A model generated the notes under the pieces. It was not told the DNA's origin, did no database searches, and saw only the letters and a list, made by a program, of their open reading frames with translations. A stretch of 64,000 nucleotides of DNA from Chryseobacterium sp. T16E-39 (GTDB lineage: Bacteria > Bacteroidota > Bacteroidia > Flavobacteriales > Weeksellaceae): assembly GCF_002216065.1 (NCBI RefSeq), contig NZ_CP022282.1, positions 1,674,001-1,738,000 of the forward strand. The letters are read 5' to 3'. Within the stretch, counting starts at the first letter, position 1. Every line of letters begins with the position of its first letter. This document shows positions 53,478-63,333 of the stretch, piece after piece. A program made the translations under genes and the position numbers.

Positions 53478-54023
53478 CTATTTTACTTTTTCTAAAAGAT
53501 AGAGTTTTGCTCCTGAAAATGCCAGTTTAGGCATTAGATTACCTTCCAGAACCATTGTTTTATTATTAACATCAATTACTGTAATATAATTATTGGAATT
53601 ATATTCAATATAATTTTCTTTTTCTTTTGTAATAGGATTTTTCCCAAATTCCAAAGAATACTTTACCCAGTCTTCCTTTTCAGAACTGCAGTGTACCGGT
53701 TGAAATTTAGATTTTTTAGCTTTGAAAATAATCTGATCATAACTATCTGCACAGTCGGAAGTAAATGAGCTTTCCGGATTCTGATCTTTTGAAAAGTCTT
53801 CGAAAGAACCTTTATAAGCCCCAACCACTTTCCATGTTCCATCCAGACGGTCTTCATCTATTTTCCCTTTTGCTTTACTTACGGCCCAGCTGATGCCATT
53901 AACCGTTCCTTTTACAGCTTTATATCCTACCGTAGCAACTCCAGTCACTACTTTGGTTGCAGTTCTTACCACACAAGAGTTAAGCACAAGAAGCGCAGAA
54001 ACCAGAAATACTATTTTTTTCAT
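53478..54023 (-). CDS. Lipoprotein, lipocalin-like
   Basis: A 181-residue lipoprotein: MKKIVFLVSALLVLNSC gives the lipobox at Cys17. The remainder, from RLDGTWKVVGAYKGS to GNLMPKLAFSGAKLYLLEK, has the strand pattern of a lipocalin-type barrel (conserved GxW near the N-terminus). Function unknown. Confidence 0.7.
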   Translation of the reverse strand: MKKIVFLVSALLVLNSCVVRTATKVVTGVATVGYKAVKGTVNGISWAVSKAKGKIDEDRLDGTWKVVGAYKGSFEDFSKDQNPESSFTSDCADSYDQIIFKAKKSKFQPVHCSSEKEDWVKYSLEFGKNPITKEKENYIEYNSNNYITVIDVNNKTMVLEGNLMPKLAFSGAKLYLLEKVK

Positions 54024-54167
54024 ATCATCAATTATTGCTTATCGCAAGCAAAGATAATATTTTAAAAGACCATTTTGAGAATTTTATGATTATTGCAAAA
54101 TAATACAAAACCAAAAAGAACAGGAATCTTATAAAAAACAGATCCGTGAAGAATAGGTATTTAATTC

Positions 54168-55310
54168 CTATGAAAGTTTGTCCTTACCGAGACCTAATTT
54201 ATTAATAAGCGGATTGGCATACATCGCGAGAAAATGTTCTTTTAAAACCACATCAGACTGATCGATGCGTTGTTCCAGCCTGCGCACAAACAATTGTTTC
54301 TCTTTTTCCGTATACTGTTCAGCATATCGATTGGTATTATTTAACAAGTCATAAGCGATAAATTTGGTAGGCCAAAGTTTATAATTCTGTATAATTGATT
54401 CGTCGATGACCTGTGCAATAGCCTGTAACTGCTTATTTTTATTTTCAAACTGAGCTCCAATGTCATCCAATTCTTTATTAAGAACAGTTCCTGCGTGCAG
54501 ATGTATCCTTTTCTTTTGCCCTAACACCCCGCTTAGCATGGTCATAAAGTCTTCATCCTTCCCTTTCACATACACCTCATCCCTGTGTTTTGCCAGAAGT
54601 TGAGGCATTTTCAGAGCATCTGTCGGATCGTATTCATAGGAAATGGATATCGGAACAATATTCAGGGTTTTAAAATAATCCGTTATCGACAAATCTCCGG
54701 CAGCCATTGCAAGCATTTTTAAAACGCCTTGTTGCGTAGCATCATTTCCATCTTTTGTCCTTCCTTCCCGCTGGGCAATCCAGACAGACCGGTTTTCATG
54801 ATGTAAGAGTTCGGAAATATATTCTGACATTGTTTGAGAGCTTTTCAGCTGTTCACGAAGTGGTAATCCGCGCTGCACCAAAAAATTACGATTCAGTTTC
54901 GCAAGTACATTCAGGAATTTTTTCTGAACAAGATTATCACCAATGGCAGAAGAAGTCATCACATATCCTTTTTCAAGCAACACCAGATTAAGCAGTGATG
55001 TATCCAAGACAATATCCCTGTGATTGGACATGAACAGGTAAGGTGTATTTTTATCTAACTGATCAAATCCAGAGGTCGTTAAACCCTCAGAGCTCTTTGC
55101 AAGGATCTGACGAACCGTATGGGAGATAAAATTCTGCTGAAAATCACTTATAGTGTGTATATTTTTAAATTGTTCCAGCCAGACCTGATCATCCGTATCA
55201 GGAAAGGTAAAACTCATCAGTGCTTTCATCATGGGATCACGGGCTACATTATGTAATGCTTCATGAACTTCATTATCATAATATGGCCTGATTTCATCGA
55301 ACTTTGACAT
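54168..55310 (-). CDS. PlsC-type acyltransferase
   Basis: A 380-residue membrane-associated acyltransferase. The HX4D motif is seen in NHRDIVLD, followed by FLVQRGLPLREQL and the EGRTKDG glycerophosphate-binding motif. Longer than PlsC (about 240), as in acyltransferases attached to biosynthetic clusters. As the last gene of the right-hand operon it could acylate the glycolipid or an unusual glycerol backbone, but a housekeeping role cannot be excluded. Confidence 0.82.
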   Translation of the reverse strand: MSKFDEIRPYYDNEVHEALHNVARDPMMKALMSFTFPDTDDQVWLEQFKNIHTISDFQQNFISHTVRQILAKSSEGLTTSGFDQLDKNTPYLFMSNHRDIVLDTSLLNLVLLEKGYVMTSSAIGDNLVQKKFLNVLAKLNRNFLVQRGLPLREQLKSSQTMSEYISELLHHENRSVWIAQREGRTKDGNDATQQGVLKMLAMAAGDLSITDYFKTLNIVPISISYEYDPTDALKMPQLLAKHRDEVYVKGKDEDFMTMLSGVLGQKKRIHLHAGTVLNKELDDIGAQFENKNKQLQAIAQVIDESIIQNYKLWPTKFIAYDLLNNTNRYAEQYTEKEKQLFVRRLEQRIDQSDVVLKEHFLAMYANPLINKLGLGKDKLS

Positions 55311-55427
55311 GCAATTATTTAAAAATTAAAACTATTTGCAAAAGAACAAAAATTTTATTGAAGCTGCCTTACAATGTTTGTTAAAGTGTATCGATAAGAT
55401 CAAATCCTCATCTCAAAAATCCTCTCA

Positions 55428-55964
55428 TTATGCTTCCAGACCAACTACAGGAGCTGGTTTATACAAATATTTTTTCAATTTCCTGATAGGCAAATAGGTA
55501 AACAATGCAGAAAGCAAACCTGCAAGAACCCCAACGAGAATGGCCATTGCTGTGGCATTCAGCTTATAATATTTTGAAAAGTTGTATTGTGCGAAAAACA
55601 GCATGGAAAGAACTAACAAACCAGTAATCAGCCCGCTCCAAATACTTAACCGCGTCATTAATTTTTTTATATTAAGCTGCTCGTCTACCACAAATTCAAT
55701 GGTTCCTTCATCCGCAGCCACCGTAACTCTTTTAATAATATCGATGGTCAGCACCACCGGAAGTAATGTTGCCATTGGCAAAGTGAGCCGCGCCAGATTT
55801 TGGGTTCCTGCAAAAAAATGGGTATATCCAAGATCTCTAAAACTTGCATACGCAATAATAAAATTCAGAAACATATTGGGAAGGACATAATAAAGCATCC
55901 GCTTTGTTAAAAAGCGTTTAAGGGTAGTTTTCTTTTTTATTTTCTTAGATGGATCGGACTTCAT
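55428..55964 (-). CDS. Small membrane protein of the acyltransferase operon
   Basis: A 178-residue protein with four membrane helices (about 28-47, 60-80, 111-133, 141-163) and a basic N-terminus (MKSDPSKKIKKKTTLKRFLT). No family recognised. It begins two bases after the preceding condensation-like gene's stop, so it is co-transcribed and may help export or localise the product. Confidence 0.7.
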   Translation of the reverse strand: MKSDPSKKIKKKTTLKRFLTKRMLYYVLPNMFLNFIIAYASFRDLGYTHFFAGTQNLARLTLPMATLLPVVLTIDIIKRVTVAADEGTIEFVVDEQLNIKKLMTRLSIWSGLITGLLVLSMLFFAQYNFSKYYKLNATAMAILVGVLAGLLSALFTYLPIRKLKKYLYKPAPVVGLEA

Positions 55965-55966
55965 AT

Positions 55967-57226
55967 TTAATTCTGTAAAGATACAGTAAGTAATTCAAGG
56001 GCTTTATCTTTAATCTCGGAAGCTTTCTGCCTGGACAGGAAATCCTCATTCGACATGAGTGTAAAATCCATTTGCCGGTTATAAGTCGTGGTTACCAAAG
56101 TATTGGAATTCAACCATGGAAAAGCAACAGTAGGACTTATTATCGTTTCCAGCTCAAAATTCCGGTAATTGTTTGGAATATCAATCCTCCCCATATTAGA
56201 CAAGGTGATATCATGTCCTCCATTACTTGATTTTAGCATGCTGATCATTCGTTCAACAATCGGATGCATCTGCTCACCCATCCATAAAAGTTCGCGCGCT
56301 TCTATTTTGTCTATTTTCTCAAGAAGTTCTTTTTTAATATGCCCTGCCTGATCAAAGAGATCCTGTTTGTCTTTTTTTAAAGAAAGCTCCACCGTAGGCG
56401 CAAAAGCAAATACATGGTCTTGCTTAATTTCCGGAATAAAATGACGGACATCTACAGGGCTGATCACCTTTCTTTTGGCCTGTGCGCCCTGTATGTCCTG
56501 AAATGCCTGCATAAATGAAGCACACAACAGGGAATGTACAGAAACACCATGAGCTTTACACTGATCTGTAATATGTGCAGTGGTTTCCGGATTCAGCTTC
56601 CAGTGAATGACATAGTTTTTTCCAAGATTTCTTTTCCTGCTTTTTCGCTGCATTAAAAAAAAGAATCTGGCCATAAGCAGATAAAACCTTGCTTTACGCA
56701 CCTTTTTTTTCGCATTAAAATCTACAGGAAGAAAATCGTCAACTGAACTGAACGCCTGATAAGAATCCAGCTCTAAAGCAGGATCATCCAACAGACTGAG
56801 CAGCTCCCGCATTAAGGTTACAAGTGAAGTCCCATCACAAATACAGTGAGGAAGCACCCAAAGGATCTCAGAAACATCGTCTCCTTTCACCCATACCAAC
56901 TGTGCCAGCGGTTTTTTATGATCTTCAAACAATCGGAACCATTCTTTTTCGGATTCCGAAAGCCAATCTTCATCGGTTTGCCGCTGAACTATACGAAGCG
57001 GAATAGCTCCCATTTCTTTCTCTTCTATAAAAAAAGGATACTTTTCAGTATCGATATCAATCCTGGATCTGAGTAAAAAATGCTTCTGCTGAATTTTTTC
57101 TAAGGCAACTTTAAAGTTTTCTTCCTGAATCGTTCCCTTAATTTTTGCGGTAAATACACAGTTTAATGGCGTCTTGGAATCAACATACATGATTCTTTCC
57201 ACCATCATTAGTTTTCGTTTCATCAT
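55967..57226 (-). CDS. Condensation/PapA-like acyltransferase, copy 3 (diverged)
   Basis: A 419-residue member of the condensation-domain/wax-ester acyltransferase superfamily. The active-site His motif is PHCICDG (His127, Asp131), with Pro where the other copies have the first His of HHxxxDG. DVRHFIPEIKQDHVFAF is the DFGWG-region equivalent. It overlaps the preceding gene by 4 bp (ATGA). Such enzymes esterify an acyl group from an ACP or CoA to an alcohol or amine. Confidence 0.82.
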   Translation of the reverse strand: MMKRKLMMVERIMYVDSKTPLNCVFTAKIKGTIQEENFKVALEKIQQKHFLLRSRIDIDTEKYPFFIEEKEMGAIPLRIVQRQTDEDWLSESEKEWFRLFEDHKKPLAQLVWVKGDDVSEILWVLPHCICDGTSLVTLMRELLSLLDDPALELDSYQAFSSVDDFLPVDFNAKKKVRKARFYLLMARFFFLMQRKSRKRNLGKNYVIHWKLNPETTAHITDQCKAHGVSVHSLLCASFMQAFQDIQGAQAKRKVISPVDVRHFIPEIKQDHVFAFAPTVELSLKKDKQDLFDQAGHIKKELLEKIDKIEARELLWMGEQMHPIVERMISMLKSSNGGHDITLSNMGRIDIPNNYRNFELETIISPTVAFPWLNSNTLVTTTYNRQMDFTLMSNEDFLSRQKASEIKDKALELLTVSLQN

Positions 57227-58494
57227 GATACTGCTATATATTCCATTTTTTGTTTAATAGACTCAACGATTTCTTCACGAATAGCCAATGCCTCTGAATA
57301 CTTTAAATATCCTTCGCTGCCAATGAACGCAAAATCCATTTCTCCATTGAATGTCGACACCACAAATCCAGTAGTTTGGCCTAAAGGACCCAGTGCTGAA
57401 GGACTAAAAACAGTATCCACCGTAAATTTACTATAGTCACGGGGAACCTGAATAAGTCCCAGATTGGAAAGCATACAATCGTTGGTCGACTTTCCATTCC
57501 TTAATATATTGGTGAAACTATCCAGCGCATAATGCCACGACTCGATTACCATCATCTTTGTGTAAGGATCTAGTTTCGCCGTTTTACGTTTTACGGTCTT
57601 TTGCATCAGACGGACGTTATCAATAAAACTCTTTTTTTCATTAATAGAAACTTCGACCATCAATCCGAACGCAAAAATATGATCCTGCTTGATTTGGGTT
57701 GTAAGACGGCGGATATCGACCGGACAACAAATTTTATTCAAAGCCGTTTTTCCTCTTATTTTTTTAAATGCCTTAAGAACGATTGCGCACAAAAAAGTAT
57801 TAACCGTAAATTCATTAGACTTACAGTAAGAAATAAGCTGCTGTGTGGTTTCTCTATCAAATTTCCAGTGGATCATATAATCTCTCTCCCTCTCCACAGG
57901 CTTTTTACCTACAGGAGCATATTTGATTATGGTAGACGCCACCCTTCCTATAAATTTTGCTTTCAGTTTTTGTCTGCGACTGTTTAGAATAGCTGCCGGA
58001 ACAATATCCTGAAGTCCCAAGATCGGTTTTTCAATACCAATATCAGCTAATGGATTATCCAAGACCTGTAAAAATTCATATAAAAGTGTCATAGCAGAAC
58101 CACCATCACATAAACAATGGTGAAACGAGAAAAACATATCTGATAATTCTTCTCCTTTGATCCATACAAATCTGATCAGAGGAAGTTTTTTATGATCAAA
58201 AGGCATATACCATTCCCTCATAGATTCTTCCTGCCAATCATCCTCTCCTTTTCTCTGGACTTCTCTAATAGGAATTGGCACTACTTGTTCGGGAACTTCA
58301 AACCAGGGAATATTTTGTTCATCACGGACCACATGTGCCCCAAGCCATGGATGTTTATTCTGAAGCAGGGCAAGAGCCTGCCGGATCTCTTCCAATGTGA
58401 AGTGACCTCTTAATCTGAACGGGATAATACCATTAAAAGCCTCTGTTCCATCTCCTAATATCATACGTTCACCAAATAATAATTTTCTTCTCAT
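57223..58494 (-). CDS. Condensation/PapA-like acyltransferase, copy 2
   Basis: A 423-residue condensation-type acyltransferase with HHCLCDG at residues 125-131, the usual HHxxxDG. Starts MRRKLLFGERMILGDGTEAF, nearly the same as copy 1. Its stop overlaps the start of copy 3. A phthiocerol/mycolipid-type PapA acyltransferase role is the closest known analogy; the acceptor may be a sugar placed by the glycosyltransferase. Confidence 0.85.
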   Translation of the reverse strand: MRRKLLFGERMILGDGTEAFNGIIPFRLRGHFTLEEIRQALALLQNKHPWLGAHVVRDEQNIPWFEVPEQVVPIPIREVQRKGEDDWQEESMREWYMPFDHKKLPLIRFVWIKGEELSDMFFSFHHCLCDGGSAMTLLYEFLQVLDNPLADIGIEKPILGLQDIVPAAILNSRRQKLKAKFIGRVASTIIKYAPVGKKPVERERDYMIHWKFDRETTQQLISYCKSNEFTVNTFLCAIVLKAFKKIRGKTALNKICCPVDIRRLTTQIKQDHIFAFGLMVEVSINEKKSFIDNVRLMQKTVKRKTAKLDPYTKMMVIESWHYALDSFTNILRNGKSTNDCMLSNLGLIQVPRDYSKFTVDTVFSPSALGPLGQTTGFVVSTFNGEMDFAFIGSEGYLKYSEALAIREEIVESIKQKMEYIAVS

Positions 58495-58572
58495 GGTTAT
58501 ATTAAAATTAATTTTTGATTCTTATTATATAAAATTTTCCTGCCTATCCAATGATCTGATAAATCAATGATT

Positions 58573-59853
58573 TTAGCTTAAGGATGATACTGCCGTATAT
58601 TCTGTTTTCAGGGTAATAGATTGAATTAATTCATCACGGATCGCCAGAGCCTCTGAATGAGGTAAATAGCCTTCGCTACCCATGAAAGAGAAATCCATTT
58701 CCCCTCTGTACGTTGAAGCCACCATTGTTGTAGTATTTCCTAAAGGACCAATCACGGAAGGACTAAAAATAGTATCTACTATAAACTGCCTATACTCGTG
58801 GGGGATCTGAATACGCCCAAGGTTCGAAAACATACAATCATTGACTGACTTGCCTTTTTTTAACAGCTTTGTGAAATTTTCCAATGCATCATGTCCCGAT
58901 TCCATCACCATCATGGTCATATATGGATTGAGCCTGGAAGTATCACGGTCTACAGATTCCTGCATCAAAGGTAAATTATCCGAAAAACTCTTTTTTTCGT
59001 TGGATGAAATAGTAATCATCAGTCCGAAAGCAAAAATATGATCCTCTTTTATCTGCGTTGCAAACCGCCTAATATCTACCGGACAGGAAACTTTATTGAA
59101 TGCTGCTGTTCCTCTTACTTTTTTAAACGCCTCAAGTAACGTTGCACTTAAAAAAGTATTAACAGTTACCCCCATTGATTTACAGTAAGAGATCAGTTGC
59201 TGAGTAGTTTGCTGATCGAACTTCCAATGGATCAGGTAATCATTTTGCCGGTCAATCGCTTTTTTTCTCATAGGAAAATATTTAATTGCCGTTGCTGCAA
59301 TCCTTCCTATAAATTTCGCTTTCAACCGTTGTCTGCGGTTCGTTAAAATCGAAGATGGAACTACATCTTCAATTCCCAGTATTGGATTTTCAATACCTAT
59401 ATCTGCAACAGGGTTATCCAATACTTTCAAAAATTCATATAAAAATGCCATTGCAGAACCTCCATCACTTAAGCAATGGTGAAATGCAAAAAGCATATCT
59501 GATATTCCTTCACCCCTGATCCATACGAATCGGATCAGGGGAAGATTTTCATGATCAAAGATCGTTTGCCATTCTTTTCTGGACTCTTCCTGCCAGTCAT
59601 CTTCTCCTTTTCGGGTGACTATCCGTACAGGAATAGGAACAGCCTGTTGAGGGACTTCAAACCAGGGTAAGTTTTTTTCGTCCCGGGTAATGAGTGCCCT
59701 TAACCATGGATGCTTTTCCTGAATCCGATTCAGAGCATGCCGGATGTCTTCTTCTTTGAAGTCACCTCTCAGCCTGAAGGCAATAACCGCATTGAAGGGT
59801 TCTGTTCCATCCCCCAGCAACATGCGTTCGCCAAATAACAATCTTCTTCTCAT
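58573..59853 (-). CDS. Condensation/PapA-like acyltransferase, copy 1
   Basis: A 426-residue paralogue of copy 2 (about 65-70 percent identical by eye), HHCLSDG at 125-131. It follows the double glycosyltransferase by 4 bp and precedes copy 2 by 78 bp. Three paralogues imply that several positions are acylated or several chains are condensed. Confidence 0.85.
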   Translation of the reverse strand: MRRRLLFGERMLLGDGTEPFNAVIAFRLRGDFKEEDIRHALNRIQEKHPWLRALITRDEKNLPWFEVPQQAVPIPVRIVTRKGEDDWQEESRKEWQTIFDHENLPLIRFVWIRGEGISDMLFAFHHCLSDGGSAMAFLYEFLKVLDNPVADIGIENPILGIEDVVPSSILTNRRQRLKAKFIGRIAATAIKYFPMRKKAIDRQNDYLIHWKFDQQTTQQLISYCKSMGVTVNTFLSATLLEAFKKVRGTAAFNKVSCPVDIRRFATQIKEDHIFAFGLMITISSNEKKSFSDNLPLMQESVDRDTSRLNPYMTMMVMESGHDALENFTKLLKKGKSVNDCMFSNLGRIQIPHEYRQFIVDTIFSPSVIGPLGNTTTMVASTYRGEMDFSFMGSEGYLPHSEALAIRDELIQSITLKTEYTAVSSLS

Positions 59854-59857
59854 AAGT

Positions 59858-62263
59858 CTAAATGGAAACTACTACTGATTGTTCTTGTTGTACAAAATTT
59901 TCTAACAATTCCACAGCCTTATCATTACCCCCAGCTGTAAGGAAGGTGGTTTGAACCTCTTTGGCTGCCATCCGGTATGCCGGATCCTCAAGCAGTTCAA
60001 ATACTGTTTCGCGAAGCGATTCTATGCGTAATCGTTTGTATCGGATACTTTTCCCACAACCTGCCTGCTCTATAAGTTTTGCAATATGGAAATGATCATA
60101 GGCAATAGGTGTAATCAGCATAGGCAATCCATTACGGAATGTATCATTAACTGTATTAAACCCTCCATGACAGATCACCATATCCATATGAGGCATTAGA
60201 GCTGACTGGGGTACAAAACTGTTGACGATAAAATTAGAAGGCCATTCTTCAAAGATATCCGGTGGAGTTGCCGCAACAATCGTTACAGGCTGATCCGCAA
60301 ATGCAGCAATGATCTTTTCAAAGAAAGCTTTTCGGATATCTACTAATAATGTTCCTAATGATACAAATATTTTAGGTGTTGTAGAGGCATGCAAACGGTC
60401 CCAATCAAAAGGAACATCGTTTGGACGTCCCTTTACAGGACCTACAAATTTCATATGTGAAGGAACGGTTTCAAAACCGGCAAAAGCCTGTGATGTAAAC
60501 ACAAGATTCAATTTATGAGAGTGGATAAAAATACCCTCATCATCAATCCCTACTTCTTTCTGAAGGTCTTTGATCAGATTCTGTTGCCATTCAAATATTT
60601 TAGGGGCACTTTTCTCCGTATCTCCCATTACATCAGGAGGGACGGGTGTGGTCGTTACACAGGGAATATTATGTTTATGAGCAAAAAGCGCTCCTCCAAA
60701 ACTGATACAGTCATTAACGATAACATCGGGCTTCCAGCTTTCTGTAAGACGGCTTAATCCCGGCATCATCATTTTAGCAAACGGAACATAAGTTTCTTCT
60801 AATGCCAGTTTCATCACTTCAGGCCCTGAACATGCAGGTCCGTCATCCTGTCTTTTCAAAATGCGTTTTATCTCATCCTGATAAGGAATAAGCTCTTCTT
60901 CAGGATAGAAATAAGACCCTCCTTCCGGAATATGTTCATCAGAAAGCGGGGTAATTCCAAACCATTTAACTTCATGGCCTCTTGCGATCAGACTTACTCC
61001 CACGCTTAATGTCGGACTGATATGCCCGAAAAACGGAGGGATAACAAATAAGAATTTTGAACCTTTCTTCACCAGTTGTGTTGCCGTAACAATAGCGTTT
61101 TCAAGCAAATTCGCAGCCGTCGCTGTACCTCCTGCATCAATGAAGGACTGACGAAGCTCTTCTGCAGCTACACGATAGTCAGGATTATTTAAGATCTGAT
61201 GTACGGCTTCTTTTAAATGATTTGATTTAAACCGGTTAAAATTAAGACGTTCACCCGCTCCAGTCCGTACCACTCGTCCTGCTACATGCGACTGATCATA
61301 AGCAATCGGAATAACAACCAGCGGCAGACCATTCGAAAGTGTTTCGGATACGGTATTATGTCCTCCATGGCATACGACTCCATCCAGATGAGGTAATAAA
61401 TCTAACTGGGGAACCTGTTGGTACACCATAAAGTTTTCCGGCCAGTTATCGAAGAGCTGAGGATCTGAAACCACTACAACGGTTAAATCTTCATCTCTGA
61501 ATGCATCAACAACTTTTTGAAAAAAAGCCTTTTTATGGTCATGATCGAAGGTAGTCCCGATACTTACAAGAATCTTTTTCCCGGTACTGCTATTTAATCT
61601 GTCCCAATCAAATTCACATGAAATACGTCGTTCTGAAAGAACAGGACCTGTGAACTGATAATTGGATGGCAGGTCCATTTCACCAAAGAAATCCCTTGAG
61701 GTTAAGACCATGGTTAACAGATCCGAAGAAGCCAGGGAATGGTTTTCCGTTATCCCCAATTCTTTTTGAAGTTCAATGATTTTGTTTACTTCCCATTCAT
61801 GAACCTTTGGCAATTCATCCATCATTTTAATTGCAGCCGGTGCTGTAACGGTGGTACTATAAGGAAGACCTAGTTTTTTTGCCGCAATAGCAGCGGAAAA
61901 TAGCTGATGGTCACCGATTACAAGATCGGGTTTGAAACTAGTCAGTAACTGAACAATACCATTATAACAATGTCTGTTCAAAGGAATCAGCACATCATCG
62001 TAAAGAAATTTAATGCTGTCGATTCCATACACTACTTTTTTAGAAATAATATCGAGATATTGTTCACTTTCCTGTTTTTCTTCATCGGTTTGATCGTACT
62101 GAATAAGTAGTAGCTCTCCCCCGACAGGAAGTTTCGTATTTAAATTTTTGTCAAGACTGATCCATGCCACTTCATGCCCTCTTTCCAATAATTCGGCCCC
62201 GATACTCAGGGTTGGATTGACATGACCTGTCAATGGCGGAACAACAAATACAAATTTAGCCAT
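59858..62263 (-). CDS. Tandem double glycosyltransferase, GT1/UGT family
   Basis: An 801-residue protein made of two complete GT1 modules. Module 1 (about 1-392) begins MAKFVFVVPPLTGHVNPTLS and module 2 (about 396-801) begins SKFLFVIPPFFGHISPTLSV; each has the sugar-nucleotide loop HGGxNTVS/NDTxxNGLP and PIAYDxxHxA. The usual MGT length is about 400, so this is a head-to-tail duplication in one polypeptide. It would add one or two sugars (usually glucose or rhamnose) to an aglycone. It overlaps the hydrolase gene by 8 bp. Confidence 0.87.
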   Translation of the reverse strand: MAKFVFVVPPLTGHVNPTLSIGAELLERGHEVAWISLDKNLNTKLPVGGELLLIQYDQTDEEKQESEQYLDIISKKVVYGIDSIKFLYDDVLIPLNRHCYNGIVQLLTSFKPDLVIGDHQLFSAAIAAKKLGLPYSTTVTAPAAIKMMDELPKVHEWEVNKIIELQKELGITENHSLASSDLLTMVLTSRDFFGEMDLPSNYQFTGPVLSERRISCEFDWDRLNSSTGKKILVSIGTTFDHDHKKAFFQKVVDAFRDEDLTVVVVSDPQLFDNWPENFMVYQQVPQLDLLPHLDGVVCHGGHNTVSETLSNGLPLVVIPIAYDQSHVAGRVVRTGAGERLNFNRFKSNHLKEAVHQILNNPDYRVAAEELRQSFIDAGGTATAANLLENAIVTATQLVKKGSKFLFVIPPFFGHISPTLSVGVSLIARGHEVKWFGITPLSDEHIPEGGSYFYPEEELIPYQDEIKRILKRQDDGPACSGPEVMKLALEETYVPFAKMMMPGLSRLTESWKPDVIVNDCISFGGALFAHKHNIPCVTTTPVPPDVMGDTEKSAPKIFEWQQNLIKDLQKEVGIDDEGIFIHSHKLNLVFTSQAFAGFETVPSHMKFVGPVKGRPNDVPFDWDRLHASTTPKIFVSLGTLLVDIRKAFFEKIIAAFADQPVTIVAATPPDIFEEWPSNFIVNSFVPQSALMPHMDMVICHGGFNTVNDTFRNGLPMLITPIAYDHFHIAKLIEQAGCGKSIRYKRLRIESLRETVFELLEDPAYRMAAKEVQTTFLTAGGNDKAVELLENFVQQEQSVVVSI

Positions 62264-63056
62264 GATTTTGTGTTAATGGTTTAGATTTAGATAATGATTG
62301 AGATAAAAAATTATTAATAGCCTCTGCGATCTGGGCAGGTTCCTGAATAGGAATATTATGATCTCCGGGAATAAGTTCAAGTTCTGCATTATTAATTTGT
62401 GACTGAAGCCATTCGCCAGTAGGTTTACAGTTGGACTGAGCACCATAAAGCAATAGCGTGGAAGTCTCTAAGCCTGTCAAATTAGTTTCTGTAAGGAAAT
62501 CAGTTTCCCTGATCATATCGGCTTTAATGCTCGTCTGTTCAAATAGGAACTCATACATTCTATGGTTCTTTTCCATTTGCCTTTTCCCCATTTGAACTTT
62601 TGTCGTATCTGTAAAATTAGCAACATAATGTTCCAGAAATTCCTTACTGTATTGATCAATAATATCCCGGGTTTTATCATCCCTGGGATCAGGTGCTTCC
62701 ATTACAACCAGCTGATCTACACGATCAGGAGCTTTCAGTGCCGTTTTCAGAGCAATAAGCCCTCCAAAACTATAACCGACCAGATGTACCTTCTTAAGTT
62801 CCAGAAAGTCTATTAATCCCAACAGATCAGAATACATGTTTTCCAGATCATAGCCTTCCAGAACACGTTCGCTCATGCCATGACTTTTTAAATCATACAT
62901 CACCACATGGTAATGCTGTGCGAGAATAGGGGCAATATTAAAATAGTAAATAGATAGATTACTAAACATCCCATGGATAAGCACCACTGTTTGTTCAGCA
63001 CCTTTATTGAGTTCCTGAATATGAACTTTCCTATTATTAATTGTAATTATTGGCAT
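62256..63056 (-). CDS. Alpha/beta hydrolase
   Basis: A 266-residue hydrolase, start at the ATG at 63056 (MPIITINNRK); the longer frame runs over the ACP gene. Nucleophile Ser96 in HLVGYSFGGL, oxyanion-type HGMFSNLS and catalytic His in GDHNIP near the end. Placed between ACP and glycosyltransferase genes it is likely a thioesterase or chain-release enzyme, although lipase or dehydrohalogenase-like roles share this fold. Confidence 0.85.
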   Translation of the reverse strand: MPIITINNRKVHIQELNKGAEQTVVLIHGMFSNLSIYYFNIAPILAQHYHVVMYDLKSHGMSERVLEGYDLENMYSDLLGLIDFLELKKVHLVGYSFGGLIALKTALKAPDRVDQLVVMEAPDPRDDKTRDIIDQYSKEFLEHYVANFTDTTKVQMGKRQMEKNHRMYEFLFEQTSIKADMIRETDFLTETNLTGLETSTLLLYGAQSNCKPTGEWLQSQINNAELELIPGDHNIPIQEPAQIAEAINNFLSQSLSKSKPLTQNHG

Positions 63057-63319
63057 TCGTATATATAATTGATGATCATACGGAGATCTAAATTGATCAA
63101 CTGGTCTAAGTCCATAGAAGATAACCAACCTGTAAAATCAATCTGATCACCAAAATGGGCTTTGATTTTCTCAGAAAAAGAAACGATTTCTATACTATCC
63201 ATTTCTAAATCTTTGGTAAATGAACTGTCCGGAGTGATATCCATCTCTTCAACAAATTCTTCCCCTATAACTTCAGTAATAAAGCCTTTTAAAAGAGTAA
63301 ACAGTTCTTCGTGATTCAT
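63047..63319 (-). CDS. Acyl carrier protein
   Basis: A 90-residue carrier protein. The phosphopantetheine Ser is Ser42 in LEMDSIEIVSF, the DSxE/L motif of ACPs. It overlaps the hydrolase by 10 bp and follows the PPTase by 14 bp. The start at 63319 gives normal length; an upstream ATG at 63346 would overlap the PPTase end. The ACP is activated by the PPTase and carries the growing or starter chain. Confidence 0.9.
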   Translation of the reverse strand: MNHEELFTLLKGFITEVIGEEFVEEMDITPDSSFTKDLEMDSIEIVSFSEKIKAHFGDQIDFTGWLSSMDLDQLINLDLRMIINYIYECQ

Positions 63320-63333
63320 TTTTAGTGTGTTGT

